Notes: generated by a model from the sequence alone, not told the origin. Positions 7,642 through 18,736 are shown, numbered from the stretch's first letter. The stretch: 40,289 nucleotides of DNA from Chloroflexota bacterium (GCA_016197225.1 JACPWC010000037.1:1-40289), one strand, 5' to 3'. A program made the numbers and translations.

Positions 7642-8826
7642 TTATCGCCGCCGGGCGACAGCCAACATTCCAACGCCCAGGGCTGTCAACACTGCCGCCA
7701 CCGGAAAGACGGCGAACACGCTGATCTGAGTCGCCACACTGCCAATGGCCGGGCCGATCATCGAGCCAACATTGACCGGCAAATAAGCGAACGACATCAC
7801 CCGCCCGCGCACCTCAGTAGTGGCCGAGTCCGAGAGGACGCTGAACGAGATGGCAAACACGCCCGACATCACACCGTTGAGGGCGGCCCAGGCAATGGTG
7901 AAGAGGACGAGATTGGGGGTCAGGGCCGGAAGCGGCCACAGGGCAACCGAGGCGGCGGCCCCGATGATCAACACTCGCCAGTGGCCGAAGCGGTCAGCCA
8001 ACGATCCAACCACCGGGCTGAGGATCAGAGTCACCAACCCGCCCGCGCCGAGGACAATGCCAATGGCCGTGCCTGGATCGTCTCCCGAATATAACGCAGT
8101 GATAGCCAGAGGAACGTAGGTGAAGGCGATCATCCAACCTGCGAACAGGATGAAGAGGGCGATGAACAAGACTCGCAGACGCGATGACTGTCCGATGATG
8201 CGAACCGAGTCGACGGCCATTTGAAAGAGCGGGCCACGATCAGTGCCGCGAAACGAGTCGCGATAGCCGAGTGACAAGGCCAGAATGACGACGGCCATGA
8301 GGACGGTGTTGACGCCGATGAGGGCCGGGAAGCCCCATTTGTCTACGATAGGGCCGCCGAGGAGCGGGCCGACGAATGCGCCAAGCGGCGCGGCGCTGTT
8401 CATGATGGCAAACGACAGACCCTGGCGCTCGCGAGGCGCGCGCTCGGTGAGGGTCGTCATCATCAGACCGCTGTTGCCGAGCGCAAAACTCATCGCCGCC
8501 CGCGCCAGCACAAACACCCAGATGTTGCGAGCCAGGATAGCCAGCACGCCGGCGATCAAGTGAGCAACAAACGAGCGGACGATGATGGGCTGTCGCGCAT
8601 AACGATCGGCGAGCGCGCCCCACAGCGGCAAAAACGGAATGCCTATCGCGCCCGACAGCGCCGCAATCGCGCCTGTCCAGGTTGGAACCTGTTCAGGCGC
8701 GACGCCGAGTTTGGGCAAGTAGAGCGGCGTGAACCCGCTCATCTGTCCCCAAAACATTGTTTCGATAAAACCGGCGATTGAGAAGAGGGCCAACAACCAG
8801 GCCCATGACGAGAAGAAGCGCCTCAT
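7642..8826 (-). CDS. Major facilitator superfamily transporter
   Basis: 394 residues with about twelve hydrophobic helices. Loop 2-3 carries the MFS signature in the form LPLWGALADRYARQPIIV, with a second copy in the C-terminal half (SPVVGSLADRFGHWRVLII), the usual internal duplication. FVLARAAMSFALGNSG and ERQGLSFAIMNSAAPLGAFVGPLLGG resemble drug:H+ antiporter (DHA1-like) members. Substrate cannot be told. The ATG at 8826-8824 overlaps the tyrS stop as TGATG on the minus strand, which suggests translational coupling to tyrS. The C-terminus ends in a basic ARRR just before the palindromic array. A separate MFS gene at 13325 is not a close copy. Confidence 0.88.
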   Translation of the reverse strand: MRRFFSSWAWLLALFSIAGFIETMFWGQMSGFTPLYLPKLGVAPEQVPTWTGAIAALSGAIGIPFLPLWGALADRYARQPIIVRSFVAHLIAGVLAILARNIWVFVLARAAMSFALGNSGLMMTTLTERAPRERQGLSFAIMNSAAPLGAFVGPLLGGPIVDKWGFPALIGVNTVLMAVVILALSLGYRDSFRGTDRGPLFQMAVDSVRIIGQSSRLRVLFIALFILFAGWMIAFTYVPLAITALYSGDDPGTAIGIVLGAGGLVTLILSPVVGSLADRFGHWRVLIIGAAASVALWPLPALTPNLVLFTIAWAALNGVMSGVFAISFSVLSDSATTEVRGRVMSFAYLPVNVGSMIGPAIGSVATQISVFAVFPVAAVLTALGVGMLAVARRR

Positions 8827-10028
8827 CAGCGCGAGACTTTCACAAAGGCGCGTTTGCCTACTTGCAGAATACCCTCGCTTGCCAGCGCATTGACATCGTT
8901 CACGGTCTGGCCGTCGAGCTTCACCCCGCCCTGCTCGATCAACCGCCGCGCCTCATTCTTGCTCTTCACCAAATTACTAACAACCAATAACTCCACTAAC
9001 TTCGGCGTCCCTTCCAGTTTGACAACCGGCATTTCGTCGGGCAGGCCGCCTCTTTGAAACACGGTGCGGAAGTGTTCCTGAGCCGCGTCGGCGGCGGCAT
9101 CGCCGTAGAATGACGACGTGATCTCCCAGGCCAGGATCATCTTCACATCGCGCGGGTGCGCGCCAGCCTTGAGGCCGGCTTCCACTTCGGCCACCTTGTC
9201 CGGCGTCCAGCGTGTGGTCAGACGGAAGAACTTGCTCATCGCTACGTCCGGCACGCTCATCACCTTGCCGTACATATCTTCGGGCGTGGAGTTGAGCGGG
9301 ATGTGGTTGCCCAGGCTCTTGGACATCTTCACCACGCCGTCGGTGCCGGGCAGGATACCCATGATGATGCCCACCTGCGGCTTCTGCCCAAAGGCCTCTT
9401 GCAGTTTGCGCCCGGCGGTGATGATGTTGAACAGTTGATCCGTGCCGCCCACCTGAACGTCGGTGTGTTGGGCCACAGCGTCGTAGCCCTGCATCAGCGC
9501 ATAAAATGTCTCGTGCAAAAAGATCGGCTCGCCCTTCTCAAACCGCTTGGCAAAATTCTCGCGATCCAAAAATTGCTGGAGGGTGAAGCTCTGGCCGAGC
9601 TTGATCAGGTCAATCAATTTCAAGTCGGCCAGCCACTGGCCGTTATGCACAAGCCTGGTCTTGGACATGTCGAGGATGCGGGCGGCCTGGTCGGCGTAAG
9701 TCTCCGAGTTGCGGTTCACGTCCTCAATCGTCATCACCGGGCGCGTCTTGTCCTTGTCGGACGGGTCGCCCACGAGCGAGGTGTACGAGCCGATGAGGAA
9801 ACTCACCTCATGGCCGAGTTCCTGGAACTGGCGCAGTTTACGCATGGTGATGGTGTGGCCCAGGTGCAGGTCGGCGGTGCGCGGGTCGTAGCCGCAGTAC
9901 ACTTTCAGCGGGCGGCCTTCGGCCAGCTTGGCCCGCAGTTCGGCCTCCATGGCCTTCGCCAGGTTTTCGTCGCCGTATTCGGTGCCCTGCATCAGGAGGG
10001 CGAGTTGTTGGTCGAGAGAGAGAGTCAT
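8826..10028 (-). CDS. tyrS: Tyrosyl-tRNA synthetase
   Basis: 400 residues from the ATG at 10028, chosen because sequence from there (MTLSLDQQLALL) resembles TyrRS N-termini; a 19-residue longer reading includes non-homologous sequence. The enzyme charges tRNA-Tyr with tyrosine. Class I features: VYCGYDPRTADLHLGH with the HIGH equivalent at 55-58, the tyrosine pocket segment GYDAVAQHTDVQVGGTDQ (about 181-198), KMSKS at 234-238, and a C-terminal S4 RNA-binding domain from about 343 to 400. The KMSKS form and sequence are closer to the TyrZ-like branch than to E. coli TyrS (recalled, moderate certainty). It is followed by an MFS gene in a TGATG overlap and preceded by a small DUF2442-like fragment. 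No T-box leader was recognised. Confidence 0.95.
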   Translation of the reverse strand: MTLSLDQQLALLMQGTEYGDENLAKAMEAELRAKLAEGRPLKVYCGYDPRTADLHLGHTITMRKLRQFQELGHEVSFLIGSYTSLVGDPSDKDKTRPVMTIEDVNRNSETYADQAARILDMSKTRLVHNGQWLADLKLIDLIKLGQSFTLQQFLDRENFAKRFEKGEPIFLHETFYALMQGYDAVAQHTDVQVGGTDQLFNIITAGRKLQEAFGQKPQVGIIMGILPGTDGVVKMSKSLGNHIPLNSTPEDMYGKVMSVPDVAMSKFFRLTTRWTPDKVAEVEAGLKAGAHPRDVKMILAWEITSSFYGDAAADAAQEHFRTVFQRGGLPDEMPVVKLEGTPKLVELLVVSNLVKSKNEARRLIEQGGVKLDGQTVNDVNALASEGILQVGKRAFVKVSR

Positions 10029-10036
10029 AGTCAAGG

Positions 10037-10159
10037 TTATGGCACAAACTTCAATGGAAATCGCTCTGGGTTCTCCAACGCACAAAAGCCATGCGCCGCT
10101 ATATTCGTCACTTCACTGTGAGAAATGCTTTCGCCAAGCAGATTTGAACTCATTTTCAT
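10037..10159 (-). pseudogene. Small DUF2442-like fragment upstream of tyrS
   Basis: A 40-residue frame on the minus strand starts at the ATG at 10159 behind GGGAG and ends 8 nt before tyrS. Its segment SEVTNIAAHGFCALE resembles the N-terminus of small DUF2442 proteins (EVTNIS-HGFWLL...), which usually continue for another 40 or so residues through a FLPFEEFPWF segment. Here the frame diverges after about residue 30 and ends in RFPLKFVP. It is most simply a truncated remnant; a short leader peptide for tyrS is the alternative. DUF2442 proteins often sit beside DUF4160 partners in small accessory modules, and none is present here. Confidence 0.5.
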
Positions 10160-10175
10160 GCTCCCTATGTGGCTG

Positions 10176-10181
10176 ATTATA
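10176..10181 (-). promoter_or_regulatory. Probable -10 box for the DUF2442 fragment and tyrS
   Basis: On the minus strand TATAAT lies at 10181-10176, 16 nt before the ATG at 10159 that has GGGAG as ribosome binding site. No convincing -35 is seen. Confidence 0.45.
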
Positions 10182-10211
10182 CATTCAGAATTTGAGACGG
10201 CTGGTTCAGTT

Positions 10212-10318
10212 TCTAATCCGCTATGATTCCTTGTTCGTTGATTCCCTTTGACTCTGCCGGGGAAGCGCCCCGGCAGAATCAGGATCAACTTAGAATCAAA
10301 GGGTAAGGGCGGATTAGA
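10212..10318. repeat. Nested three-tier inverted repeat between divergent tyrS and alaS
   Basis: Three exact pairs share one centre near 10265: TCTAATCCGC (10212-10221) with 10309-10318; CCCTTTGA (10244-10251) with 10296-10303; TCTGCCGGGG (10253-10262) with CCCCGGCAGA (10268-10277), with an AAGCG loop. The spacers between tiers are unpaired or weakly paired. No T-tract follows, so it is not an ordinary terminator. It lies upstream of both synthetase promoters. Confidence 0.8.
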
Positions 10319-10363
10319 GCCGCTAAATCAACACCGATTCCCCCCTCGCAAGCCATTCTCACG

Positions 10364-10369
10364 TATAAT
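10364..10369 (+). promoter_or_regulatory. Probable -10 box of alaS
   Basis: TATAAT at 10364-10369 lies 46 nt before the alaS ATG, with TTTTGGAGCA as a ribosome-binding region. No clear -35 hexamer lies 17 nt upstream. Confidence 0.5.
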
Positions 10370-10415
10370 CCCCCCTCACCAATAACAAATAACCGATTTT
10401 TGGAGCAACACTCGA

Positions 10416-13193
10416 ATGACAAAGAAGTCCACCAAAGTTTCAAAGCGCCCAACCACCGCCGCCGAAATCCGGCAGGCGTTTCTCGATTTCTTCACCGAGA
10501 TGGGCCACACCATCGTTCCATCCGCGCCGCTGGTGCCGGGCAACGACCCGACTCTGCTCTTCACCAACTCCGGCATGGTGCAGTTCAAAGAAGTCTTCCT
10601 CGGCACCGACAAGCGCCCTTACACTCGCGCCGCCGACTCGCAGAAGTGCCTGCGCGTGGCCGGCAAGCACAATGACCTGGACGATGTGGGCCGCGACGAC
10701 TCGCATCACACCTTCTTCGAAATGCTCGGCAACTGGTCGTTCGGCGACTACTACAAGGCCGAAGCCATTTCCTGGGCCTGGACACTGCTCACCGAAGTCT
10801 ACGACCTGCCTAAAGACCGGCTGTGGACGACCTGCTTTGAAGACGAGAAAGGCGTCATCCCGCGCGACGACGAAGCCGCCGATATTTGGAAGCAACAACC
10901 CGGCTTCGACCCGTCGCACGTTCTCTACTTTGGCCGCAAAGACAATTTTTGGGAGATGGCCGAGACCGGCCCCTGCGGCCCCGACAGCGAAATCCATTTT
11001 GATCGCGGCCCCGAATATTGTGACATGCAGAGCGTGCCCGGCCACGTCTGCCGGGTGAACGGCGACTGCAAACGCTTCCTCGAACTGTGGAACCTGGTGT
11101 TCATCCAATACAACCGCACCAACCCGACCGACCTCACGCCCCTGCCCCGCAAACACGTGGACACCGGCATGGGTCTGGAGCGCATCGTCTCCGTCGTGCA
11201 AAACGTGGATTCAAACTACAAGACCGACCTCTTCACGCCGATCCTGGCGACGATCCAGAAGATGGCCGGACACAACGACGACGAACGGGCCGCCAACCTG
11301 ACCCCCTACCGGGTGGTCGCCGACCACGCCCGGGCCGCCTCGTTCCTCATCGCCGACGGCGTCGTCCCCGGCAACACCGACCGCAACTACGTCTGCCGAA
11401 TGGTCATCCGCCGCGCCGCCCGCTTCGGGCGCAAGATCGGCTTCGCCGATCCGTTTATGGCGAAGGTCGCCGAGACGGTCATCGAAGAGTATGGCAACGC
11501 TTATCCTGAACTGAGAAAGAACAAGAACGCAATTCTGCAAACGCTGACTCAGGAAGAGATTCGTTTTCAGCGCACGGTGGACACTGGCGTTGCCAACCTT
11601 GAAGGGCGGCTGGCCGATTTGGGCGCGCACGGCAAAGCCATGCTCGACGGCGGCACGGCGTTTGAGTTGTACGGCACTTACGGTTTGCCATTCGAAATCA
11701 CCCGCGACATCGCCCGCGAGCGCGGCGTTGAGGTGGACGAGGCCGGGTTCAAGGCGGCTATGGATGCTCACAAGCTGGCCTCGGGCGCAGGTCAGGCTAT
11801 GGGCGAGATCGGCGGCGAGTCGGCGGAGGTTTATCACAAACTGCTGGCCGACCTGCAAGCCGAAGGCAAGCTTGGCTCCGACGGAGTCGAATACAACCCT
11901 TACGGCTCGACCGAAGTAGAAGAGCCGGCGCTGACATTGTTGGTGGATGGCAAGCGAGTCGCCAGGGCCAAGGCCGGCGACAAGGTGGAAGTGGTCATCG
12001 CCAGAACCCCGTTTTACATTGAGATGGGCGGCCAGGTGGGCGACATTGGGACGATTGCCCACTACCGAAACGAGTCGGACGAGAAACCGGAGTGGGAGAT
12101 TCAGATCGAGAATGTGACCCGCCCGGTGTCGGGCATCATCGTCCATCATGGCCAGGTGACACACGGTTCGCCAAAGGAAGGTGAGAGCACCTGGGTGGTA
12201 GTGGACTTTGACCGGCGCTGGGACATCATGCGCAATCACACCGCCACCCATTTGTTGCACTGCGAATTGCGTTACGTGCTGGGCGACCACGTGCGGCAGG
12301 CCGGGTCCCTCGTCGCGCCCGACCGTCTGCGCTTCGACTTCACTCATCACAGCATGGTGACTCAGGATGAGATGAACGCGATCAGCCGCAACGTGAACGA
12401 CGCCATCCTGGCGAATTTTGAAGTACAAATTGCGTTCAAGGCTCGCGAGGAGGCGATTGGCGAAGGCGCGATGGCGCTCTTTGGCGAGAAGTACGGCGAC
12501 GTGGTGCGGACGATCAAGATCGGCGAGCCGGAAGCGTTCTCTTACGAGTTGTGCGGCGGCACCCACGTCCCCGAAACCGCCGACATCGGCCCGTTCATCA
12601 TCACCAGCGAAGGCTCGGTCGGGGCCGGCTTGCGGCGGGTCGAGGCCGTGACCGGTCGGGCGGCGCAGGAGATCATCCAGCGGCGGCTGGCCGTGCTCGA
12701 TAAAATGGCGGCTTACATCGGCGTGACCCCGGACGAGGTGGATCGCAAGTTGCTGAACCTGATGGACGATTTGCAGAACGCGAAGAAAGAGATCGAACGT
12801 CTGGGGCGCGAGTCGGCTCAACACAACTTTGACAAACTGCTGTCGCAAGTGAAAGAGGTGAAAGGTGTGCCGGTGCTGACTGCCAACATCAACGGCGTGA
12901 GCGCCGACACTTTGCGCGAGATGACCGACTGGTTCCGCCAGAAAGTGCCGAGCGGCGTGGCCGCCCTGGGCGTGGTGAGCGACGGCAAGCCGACGCTGAT
13001 CGTGGCCGTGACCGACGATCTGGTGAAGCGCGGGCTGGACGCCAACAAGATCGTCAAGACGATTGCTAAAGCGGTAGGCGGCGGCGGCGGCGGCAAGGCC
13101 ACGCTGGCCCAGGCCGGCGGCAAAGACCCGTCACGTCTGGCTGAAGCCCTGGCGCAAGTGCCAGACTTGGTGGCAAGCGCCTTGAGTCAATAA
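10416..13193 (+). CDS. alaS: Alanyl-tRNA synthetase
   Basis: 925 residues, slightly longer than E. coli AlaRS. It charges tRNA-Ala and edits Ser/Gly mischarging. Class II catalytic core features include NDPTLLFTNSGMVQFK and the FFEMLGNWSFGDYYK motif 2 region, then DTGMGLERI (motif 3). The editing domain has H608-TAT-H612 and the zinc/editing motif C713-GGT-H717. The C-terminal C-Ala region ends in an oligomerisation/DHHA1-type segment with a hexaglycine run (GGGGGGKATLAQAGG), the usual glycine-rich loop of AlaRS. The start is preceded by GGAG at a good distance. It is transcribed divergently from tyrS across a 107-bp nested palindrome. All expected domains are complete. Confidence 0.97.
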   Translation: MTKKSTKVSKRPTTAAEIRQAFLDFFTEMGHTIVPSAPLVPGNDPTLLFTNSGMVQFKEVFLGTDKRPYTRAADSQKCLRVAGKHNDLDDVGRDDSHHTFFEMLGNWSFGDYYKAEAISWAWTLLTEVYDLPKDRLWTTCFEDEKGVIPRDDEAADIWKQQPGFDPSHVLYFGRKDNFWEMAETGPCGPDSEIHFDRGPEYCDMQSVPGHVCRVNGDCKRFLELWNLVFIQYNRTNPTDLTPLPRKHVDTGMGLERIVSVVQNVDSNYKTDLFTPILATIQKMAGHNDDERAANLTPYRVVADHARAASFLIADGVVPGNTDRNYVCRMVIRRAARFGRKIGFADPFMAKVAETVIEEYGNAYPELRKNKNAILQTLTQEEIRFQRTVDTGVANLEGRLADLGAHGKAMLDGGTAFELYGTYGLPFEITRDIARERGVEVDEAGFKAAMDAHKLASGAGQAMGEIGGESAEVYHKLLADLQAEGKLGSDGVEYNPYGSTEVEEPALTLLVDGKRVARAKAGDKVEVVIARTPFYIEMGGQVGDIGTIAHYRNESDEKPEWEIQIENVTRPVSGIIVHHGQVTHGSPKEGESTWVVVDFDRRWDIMRNHTATHLLHCELRYVLGDHVRQAGSLVAPDRLRFDFTHHSMVTQDEMNAISRNVNDAILANFEVQIAFKAREEAIGEGAMALFGEKYGDVVRTIKIGEPEAFSYELCGGTHVPETADIGPFIITSEGSVGAGLRRVEAVTGRAAQEIIQRRLAVLDKMAAYIGVTPDEVDRKLLNLMDDLQNAKKEIERLGRESAQHNFDKLLSQVKEVKGVPVLTANINGVSADTLREMTDWFRQKVPSGVAALGVVSDGKPTLIVAVTDDLVKRGLDANKIVKTIAKAVGGGGGGKATLAQAGGKDPSRLAEALAQVPDLVASALSQ

Positions 13194-13245
13194 CTGAAAG
13201 AGCTTCACGGCAACGATAAACCCAACAGGAAATCAAAACCTTTAG

Positions 13246-13317
13246 CCACGAATTACGCGAATTGGCGCGAATTGAACTTATTCGCGAAATTAGCGAAATT
13301 CGCGGCTTGATTTTTTT
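13246..13317. repeat. Intergenic word array (GCGAATT) ending in a T7 run
   Basis: GAATTACGCGAATTGG-like words alternate with their complements; for example CGCGAATT (13266-13273) pairs with AATTCGCG (13297-13304). A run of seven T follows at 13311-13317 a few bases after the last arm, so the array may double as the alaS terminator. An in-frame upstream extension of the next MFS gene through this array is not believed. Confidence 0.65.
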
Positions 13318-13324
13318 CGCCAGT

Positions 13325-14497
13325 ATGTCCCCTTCCCGAAACCTCACTGTCCTCACCCTCTCGGTCATCATCCTCTCGCTCGGCCAGAACATGTGGTTTG
13401 GCTTCGCGCCGGAGTTCCTGCGGGCGCTGGGCGCGGGCGCGCTCGTCATCGGCGCGTTCAGCAGTTTGCAAACCTTCTTTGAGGCGCTCTATCAGTTTCC
13501 TGGCGGATGGATGACGGATCGCTTCGGCCTGCGCCGGGCGCTGGTGACGGCCAACGTGGCCGCCGCTGTTGGCTATTTCATCTATCTGATCAGCCCCAAC
13601 TTCTCGATTGTGTTTCTCGGCCTGCCGTTTGTGATGGTCTGGCCGGCGTTTGTGGTTCCGGCCACCACCGGCCTGCTGGCCGAGACGGCGGCCCCGCAAG
13701 CCTCGCGCCGCGCCTTCAACTTTGCCGCTCAGGAAGTGATCACTCGCCTGCCTCTGCTGATCGCGCCTGTGGCCGGTGGTTTGCTCATCACGTTGTTGAG
13801 CGATGTGCAGGCTGGAGTCAGAGTCGGGCTGGGGATCACGCTGGCGGCGGCGATGTTGACTCTGTTTCTTCAAGGCGCTGGCTATCAGTCAAACACAAAG
13901 TTGTCTGAGGCGAAAAGCATCTTTGGCATCTGGCAGGAGATGGACGGCGGCCTCAAGCGTCTGCTGGCCAGCGAAATTCTGGTGCGCTACGCCGAAGTTC
14001 TGCCGCGCGCCCTGCTGGTGTTGTATGCCATTCAAATTTTGAATGCGCCGTACTGGGGCTTTGGGTTGTTGTTGGCCGTCGAGGCTGGCGTCGCCATTCT
14101 GGTTCGCGGGCCGTTGGCGAAGCTAGTGGATGCGGCGGGCTACAAGCAACTTCTGCTGATGTCGTTTCTGGCAACCGCCCTCTTCCCGATCACAATTGTG
14201 TTTGCGCCGAGTTGGCTGTGGCTGTTCGCCGGCTACGTCATTTCGGGTTTGAAAGCGGCCGGCAATCCGATCCGCAGTGCGTTGATTTCCGACTTGGTGA
14301 ACCCGGCGCGAAGCGGCCAGCACGTGGGTCTGTACGAGTCACTGGTAAACCTGGCCGTTCTGCCCGCCGGTTTCATTGGTGGCCTGCTGTGGATCGCGCG
14401 GCCAGTTCTGCCGTTTTGGCTGGCGTTGGCGACCGGCCTGATCGGATGCGTTCTGTTTGCGCGGTTGGGGCCGGGCGATAAGCCAAACTTGCAGTGA
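13325..14497 (+). CDS. Major facilitator superfamily transporter
   Basis: 390 residues from the ATG at 13325. A longer frame from 13262 would add 21 residues encoded entirely by the GCGAATT word array and is rejected. About twelve membrane helices. The loop 2-3 signature appears as FPGGWMTDRFGLRRALV, and later ISGLKAAGNPIRSALISDLV marks the second half. Opening sequence NLTVLTLSVIILSLGQNMWFGFAPEFL suggests a drug- or metabolite-exporter-like MFS, but the substrate cannot be read from sequence. It lies between alaS and glpK on the same strand; glpK appears to have its own promoter. Confidence 0.87.
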   Translation: MSPSRNLTVLTLSVIILSLGQNMWFGFAPEFLRALGAGALVIGAFSSLQTFFEALYQFPGGWMTDRFGLRRALVTANVAAAVGYFIYLISPNFSIVFLGLPFVMVWPAFVVPATTGLLAETAAPQASRRAFNFAAQEVITRLPLLIAPVAGGLLITLLSDVQAGVRVGLGITLAAAMLTLFLQGAGYQSNTKLSEAKSIFGIWQEMDGGLKRLLASEILVRYAEVLPRALLVLYAIQILNAPYWGFGLLLAVEAGVAILVRGPLAKLVDAAGYKQLLLMSFLATALFPITIVFAPSWLWLFAGYVISGLKAAGNPIRSALISDLVNPARSGQHVGLYESLVNLAVLPAGFIGGLLWIARPVLPFWLALATGLIGCVLFARLGPGDKPNLQ

Positions 14498-14540
14498 CGG
14501 TTTCACCCAGAATTTCTCGGTTTCGCGTAACAACCAAATC

Positions 14541-14549
14541 TGCTATAAC
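14541..14549 (+). promoter_or_regulatory. Extended -10 promoter of glpK
   Basis: TGCTATAAC: TGn followed by TATAAC at 14544-14549, 33 nt before the glpK ATG at 14583. GGAGA just upstream of the ATG serves as ribosome binding site. Confidence 0.55.
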
Positions 14550-14582
14550 TCTGACTCAACACTCTAACTTTTGGAGACCCTC

Positions 14583-16079
<1,497 letters not shown>

Positions 16080-16132
16080 CGTATTGCGTGTTGCGTATTC
16101 CGTTTACGCAATACGCAATACGCGCTACGCAA
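16080..16132. repeat. Intergenic word array (GTATTGCGT)
   Basis: GTATTGCGT (16081-16089) is followed by GTTGCGTATT, then reverse-complement copies ACGCAATAC at 16106-16114 and 16113-16121 and CTACGCAAC near 16126. It forms a hairpin-capable palindrome between glpK and ppdK. Confidence 0.7.
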
Positions 16133-16150
16133 CATGTAACGGAGGTGATT

Positions 16151-18736
16151 GTGGATACCTGGGTCTATCTCTTCGAGCAAGGCGACCGGAGCATGGGTTC
16201 AACGCTGGGCGGCAAGGGCGCGGGCCTGGCCGAGATGTCGCGGGCCGGCCTGCCCGTGCCGCCCGGCTTCACCATCACCACTGCCGCCTGCAACGCCTAC
16301 TACGCCAACGACAAGCTCTTCCCCGAAGGCATGTGGTCGCAGAGCAAGGCGGCGCTGAAAGTGGTGGAGGAAAAAACGGGCAAACGATTCGGCGACCCCG
16401 GCAACCCTCTGCTCGTCTCCGTCCGCTCCGGCGCGCCCATCTCCATGCCCGGCATGATGGACACCGTTCTCAACCTGGGCCTCAACGCCGACACCCTCAA
16501 AGGTCTGGCCGCCCTCACCGGCGACGAGCGCTTCGCCTGGGACGCTTACCGCCGTTTTGCGCAGATGTTCGCCAACATCGTTCTGGACGTGCCCAAAGAA
16601 AAATTGGATCGAGCGATGGAGGCCGTCAAGGCCCGCGCCGGAGTCCACCGCGACTCCGACCTCACCCTCGCCGACCTTAGAGCCATCGTGGATCGATTCA
16701 AAGAGATCATCTTCGGTGAAACTCGCCAGAACGTCCCTGACGACCCCGAAGAACAACTGCGGATGGCGATTGCCGCCGTATTCGACTCGTGGTCGAGCCG
16801 CCGGGCCATTGACTACCGCCGGGTCAACCGCATCAGCGACACGCTGGGCACGGCAGTGAACGTGCAGGCCATGGTGTTCGGCAACGCCGGAGAAGATTCG
16901 GGGACGGGCGTGGCCTTCACCCGCAACCCCAACACCGGCGAGCCGACACTGTTCGGGGAATATCTCACCAACGCCCAGGGCGAGGACGTGGTAGCCGGGA
17001 TTCGGACTCCGCTCCCCATTCAACAAATGGCCGAGGCCATGCCCGAAACCTATCGCCAATTTTTGCAGACCGCGCGCCAACTTGAGAATCATTATCACGA
17101 CATGCAGGATTTGGAATTCACCATCGAGCGCGGCAAGCTATGGATGTTGCAAACGCGGCGCGGCAAGCGCACCGGCAAGGCCGCCACTCGCATTGCCATT
17201 GATCTGGTGAACGAGGGCGTCGTCTCGCGCAAAGAAGCGCTGATGCGCGTCAGCCCGGAGCAACTCGAACAACTTCTGCATCCCATCGTTGATCCGGCGG
17301 CCACGGCCACAGCCCTGGCCGCCGGGTTGCCCGCCTCCCCCGGGGCGGCGGCAGGCAAAGTTATCTTCGACGCCGATGAAGCCAAAGCTCTCGGCGAGGC
17401 CGGCGAGAAAGTGATCCTTGTCCGCCACGAAACCAACCCCGACGACTTTCACGGCATGGTGGCGGCGCAGGCGATTGTGACGGCGCGCGGAGGGATGACG
17501 AGTCACGCCGCTGTGGTCGCCAGAGGCATGGGCAAGTGCTGTGTCGTCGGGTGCGACGAATTGCAAATTGACTATGGCCAGCAGTTGTTCACGGCGGGCA
17601 AGGCCAAAGTGTCGCGCGGGGACTGGATCACGGTGGATGGAACCAGTGGCCGCGTCTTGTTGGGCGACGTGCCGACGATCCGGCCCGAACTTGATCACTA
17701 CTATTACACGGTCATGAAATGGGCCGACGAGTTCCGCGCCTTGAAAGTACGGGCCAACGCCGACACACCGACCGATGCTCAGGTGGCGCGCAAGTTTGGC
17801 GCGGAAGGCATTGGCCTGTGCCGCACCGAGCACATGTTTTTCGAGGGCAGCCGCATCGAGGCCATGCGCGAGATGATCATGGCCCCCAACGTCGTCGCCC
17901 GCCGCGAGGCGCTGGCGAAGCTGGAGCCGTTGCAGATTCAGGACTTCGACGGCATCTTCACCGCCATGGACGGCTTCCCCGTCACCATCCGTTTGCTCGA
18001 CCCGCCTCTGCACGAATTCCTGCCGCGCCACGAAGAGACGGCGCTGACGATCACCGATCTCAAATTGAAACTGCGGCTGGCCTCGAGTCTCGAAGAAATC
18101 GATTCCCTGCTCAAGCAAATCAACGCTAAAGAAGCGATCCTGGCTCAGGTCGAACGGCTGGCCGAAGCCAACCCCATGCTCGGCCATCGCGGCTGTCGGC
18201 TGGGCGTGATCTTTCCCGAAGTGACCGAGATGCAGGCCCGGGCGATCTTCACCGCCGCCGTGCGTTGTCAGGAGCGCGGAGTGAAAGTGATCCCCGAAGT
18301 GATGATCCCGCTCGTCGCCTTCACGTCAGAATTCAAACAGCAAGAGGAGATCGTGCGCCGTATCGCCGACGAAGTGTTTGCCAGCCATGGCGGGGTGCGC
18401 GTCGCCTACACCGTTGGGACGATGATCGAACTGCCGCGCGCCGCGCTGACTGCGGGCGAGATCGCCAAACACGCCGAGTTCTTCTCCTTCGGCACCAACG
18501 ACCTGACGCAAACCACGTTGGGCCTGAGCCGCGACGACTCGTCGCGCTTCCTGCCGGGTTACGTGGATCGCGGCCTGCTCTCCGACGATCCCTTTCAGAC
18601 GATTGACGTGAACGGCGTGGGCCAACTCGTGACAATGGGCGTTGAGCGCGGACGGGCGACCCGCCCCGATCTCAAAATTGGCGTGTGCGGCGAGCACGGC
18701 TCAAAAGAAGGCCGTTGTCAAAGGCGAACGGGGTGA
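16151..18736 (+). pseudogene. ppdK: Pyruvate, phosphate dikinase, 3' end displaced by an insertion
   Basis: PPDK interconverts pyruvate, ATP and Pi with PEP, AMP and PPi. The start is GTG at 16151 behind GGAGGTGATT; an earlier ATG at 16067 lies in glpK and the word array. ATP-grasp features (GGKGAGLAEMSRAGLPVPPGF, VFGNAGEDSGTGVAFTRNP) and the swivelling domain with GGMTSH452AAVVARGMGK, the phosphohistidine, are intact. The PEP-binding TIM barrel runs to GTNDLTQTTLGLSRDDSSRF and LKIGVCGEHG at about residue 850. There homology stops: the frame continues as SKEGRCQRRTG and ends at 18736. The lost C-terminus, including the catalytic Cys of the SCSPFR motif, is found 0.36 kb downstream beyond a toxin gene. 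Without it the enzyme should not turn over pyruvate, so I call it an interrupted gene. Confidence 0.88.

Noticed and set aside
10029-10415. T-box riboswitch ahead of tyrS or alaS
   Set aside because: The T-box sequence TGGNACCGCG was not found on either strand; the palindrome there has no T-box architecture.
11211-12848. 545-codon minus-strand frame inside alaS
   Set aside because: Fully antisense to conserved AlaRS sequence; its composition is that of a codon-position shadow and no promoter or ribosome site is seen.
13262-13324. Longer N-terminus of the second MFS transporter
   Set aside because: The extra 21 residues are encoded wholly by the GCGAATT array; the ATG at 13325 gives the normal MFS start.
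18734-18736. The TGA ending the ppdK 5' part as a second selenocysteine codon
   Set aside because: The sequence before it (SKEGRCQRRTG) is already outside PPDK homology and no family has Sec there; the stop is a product of the insertion.
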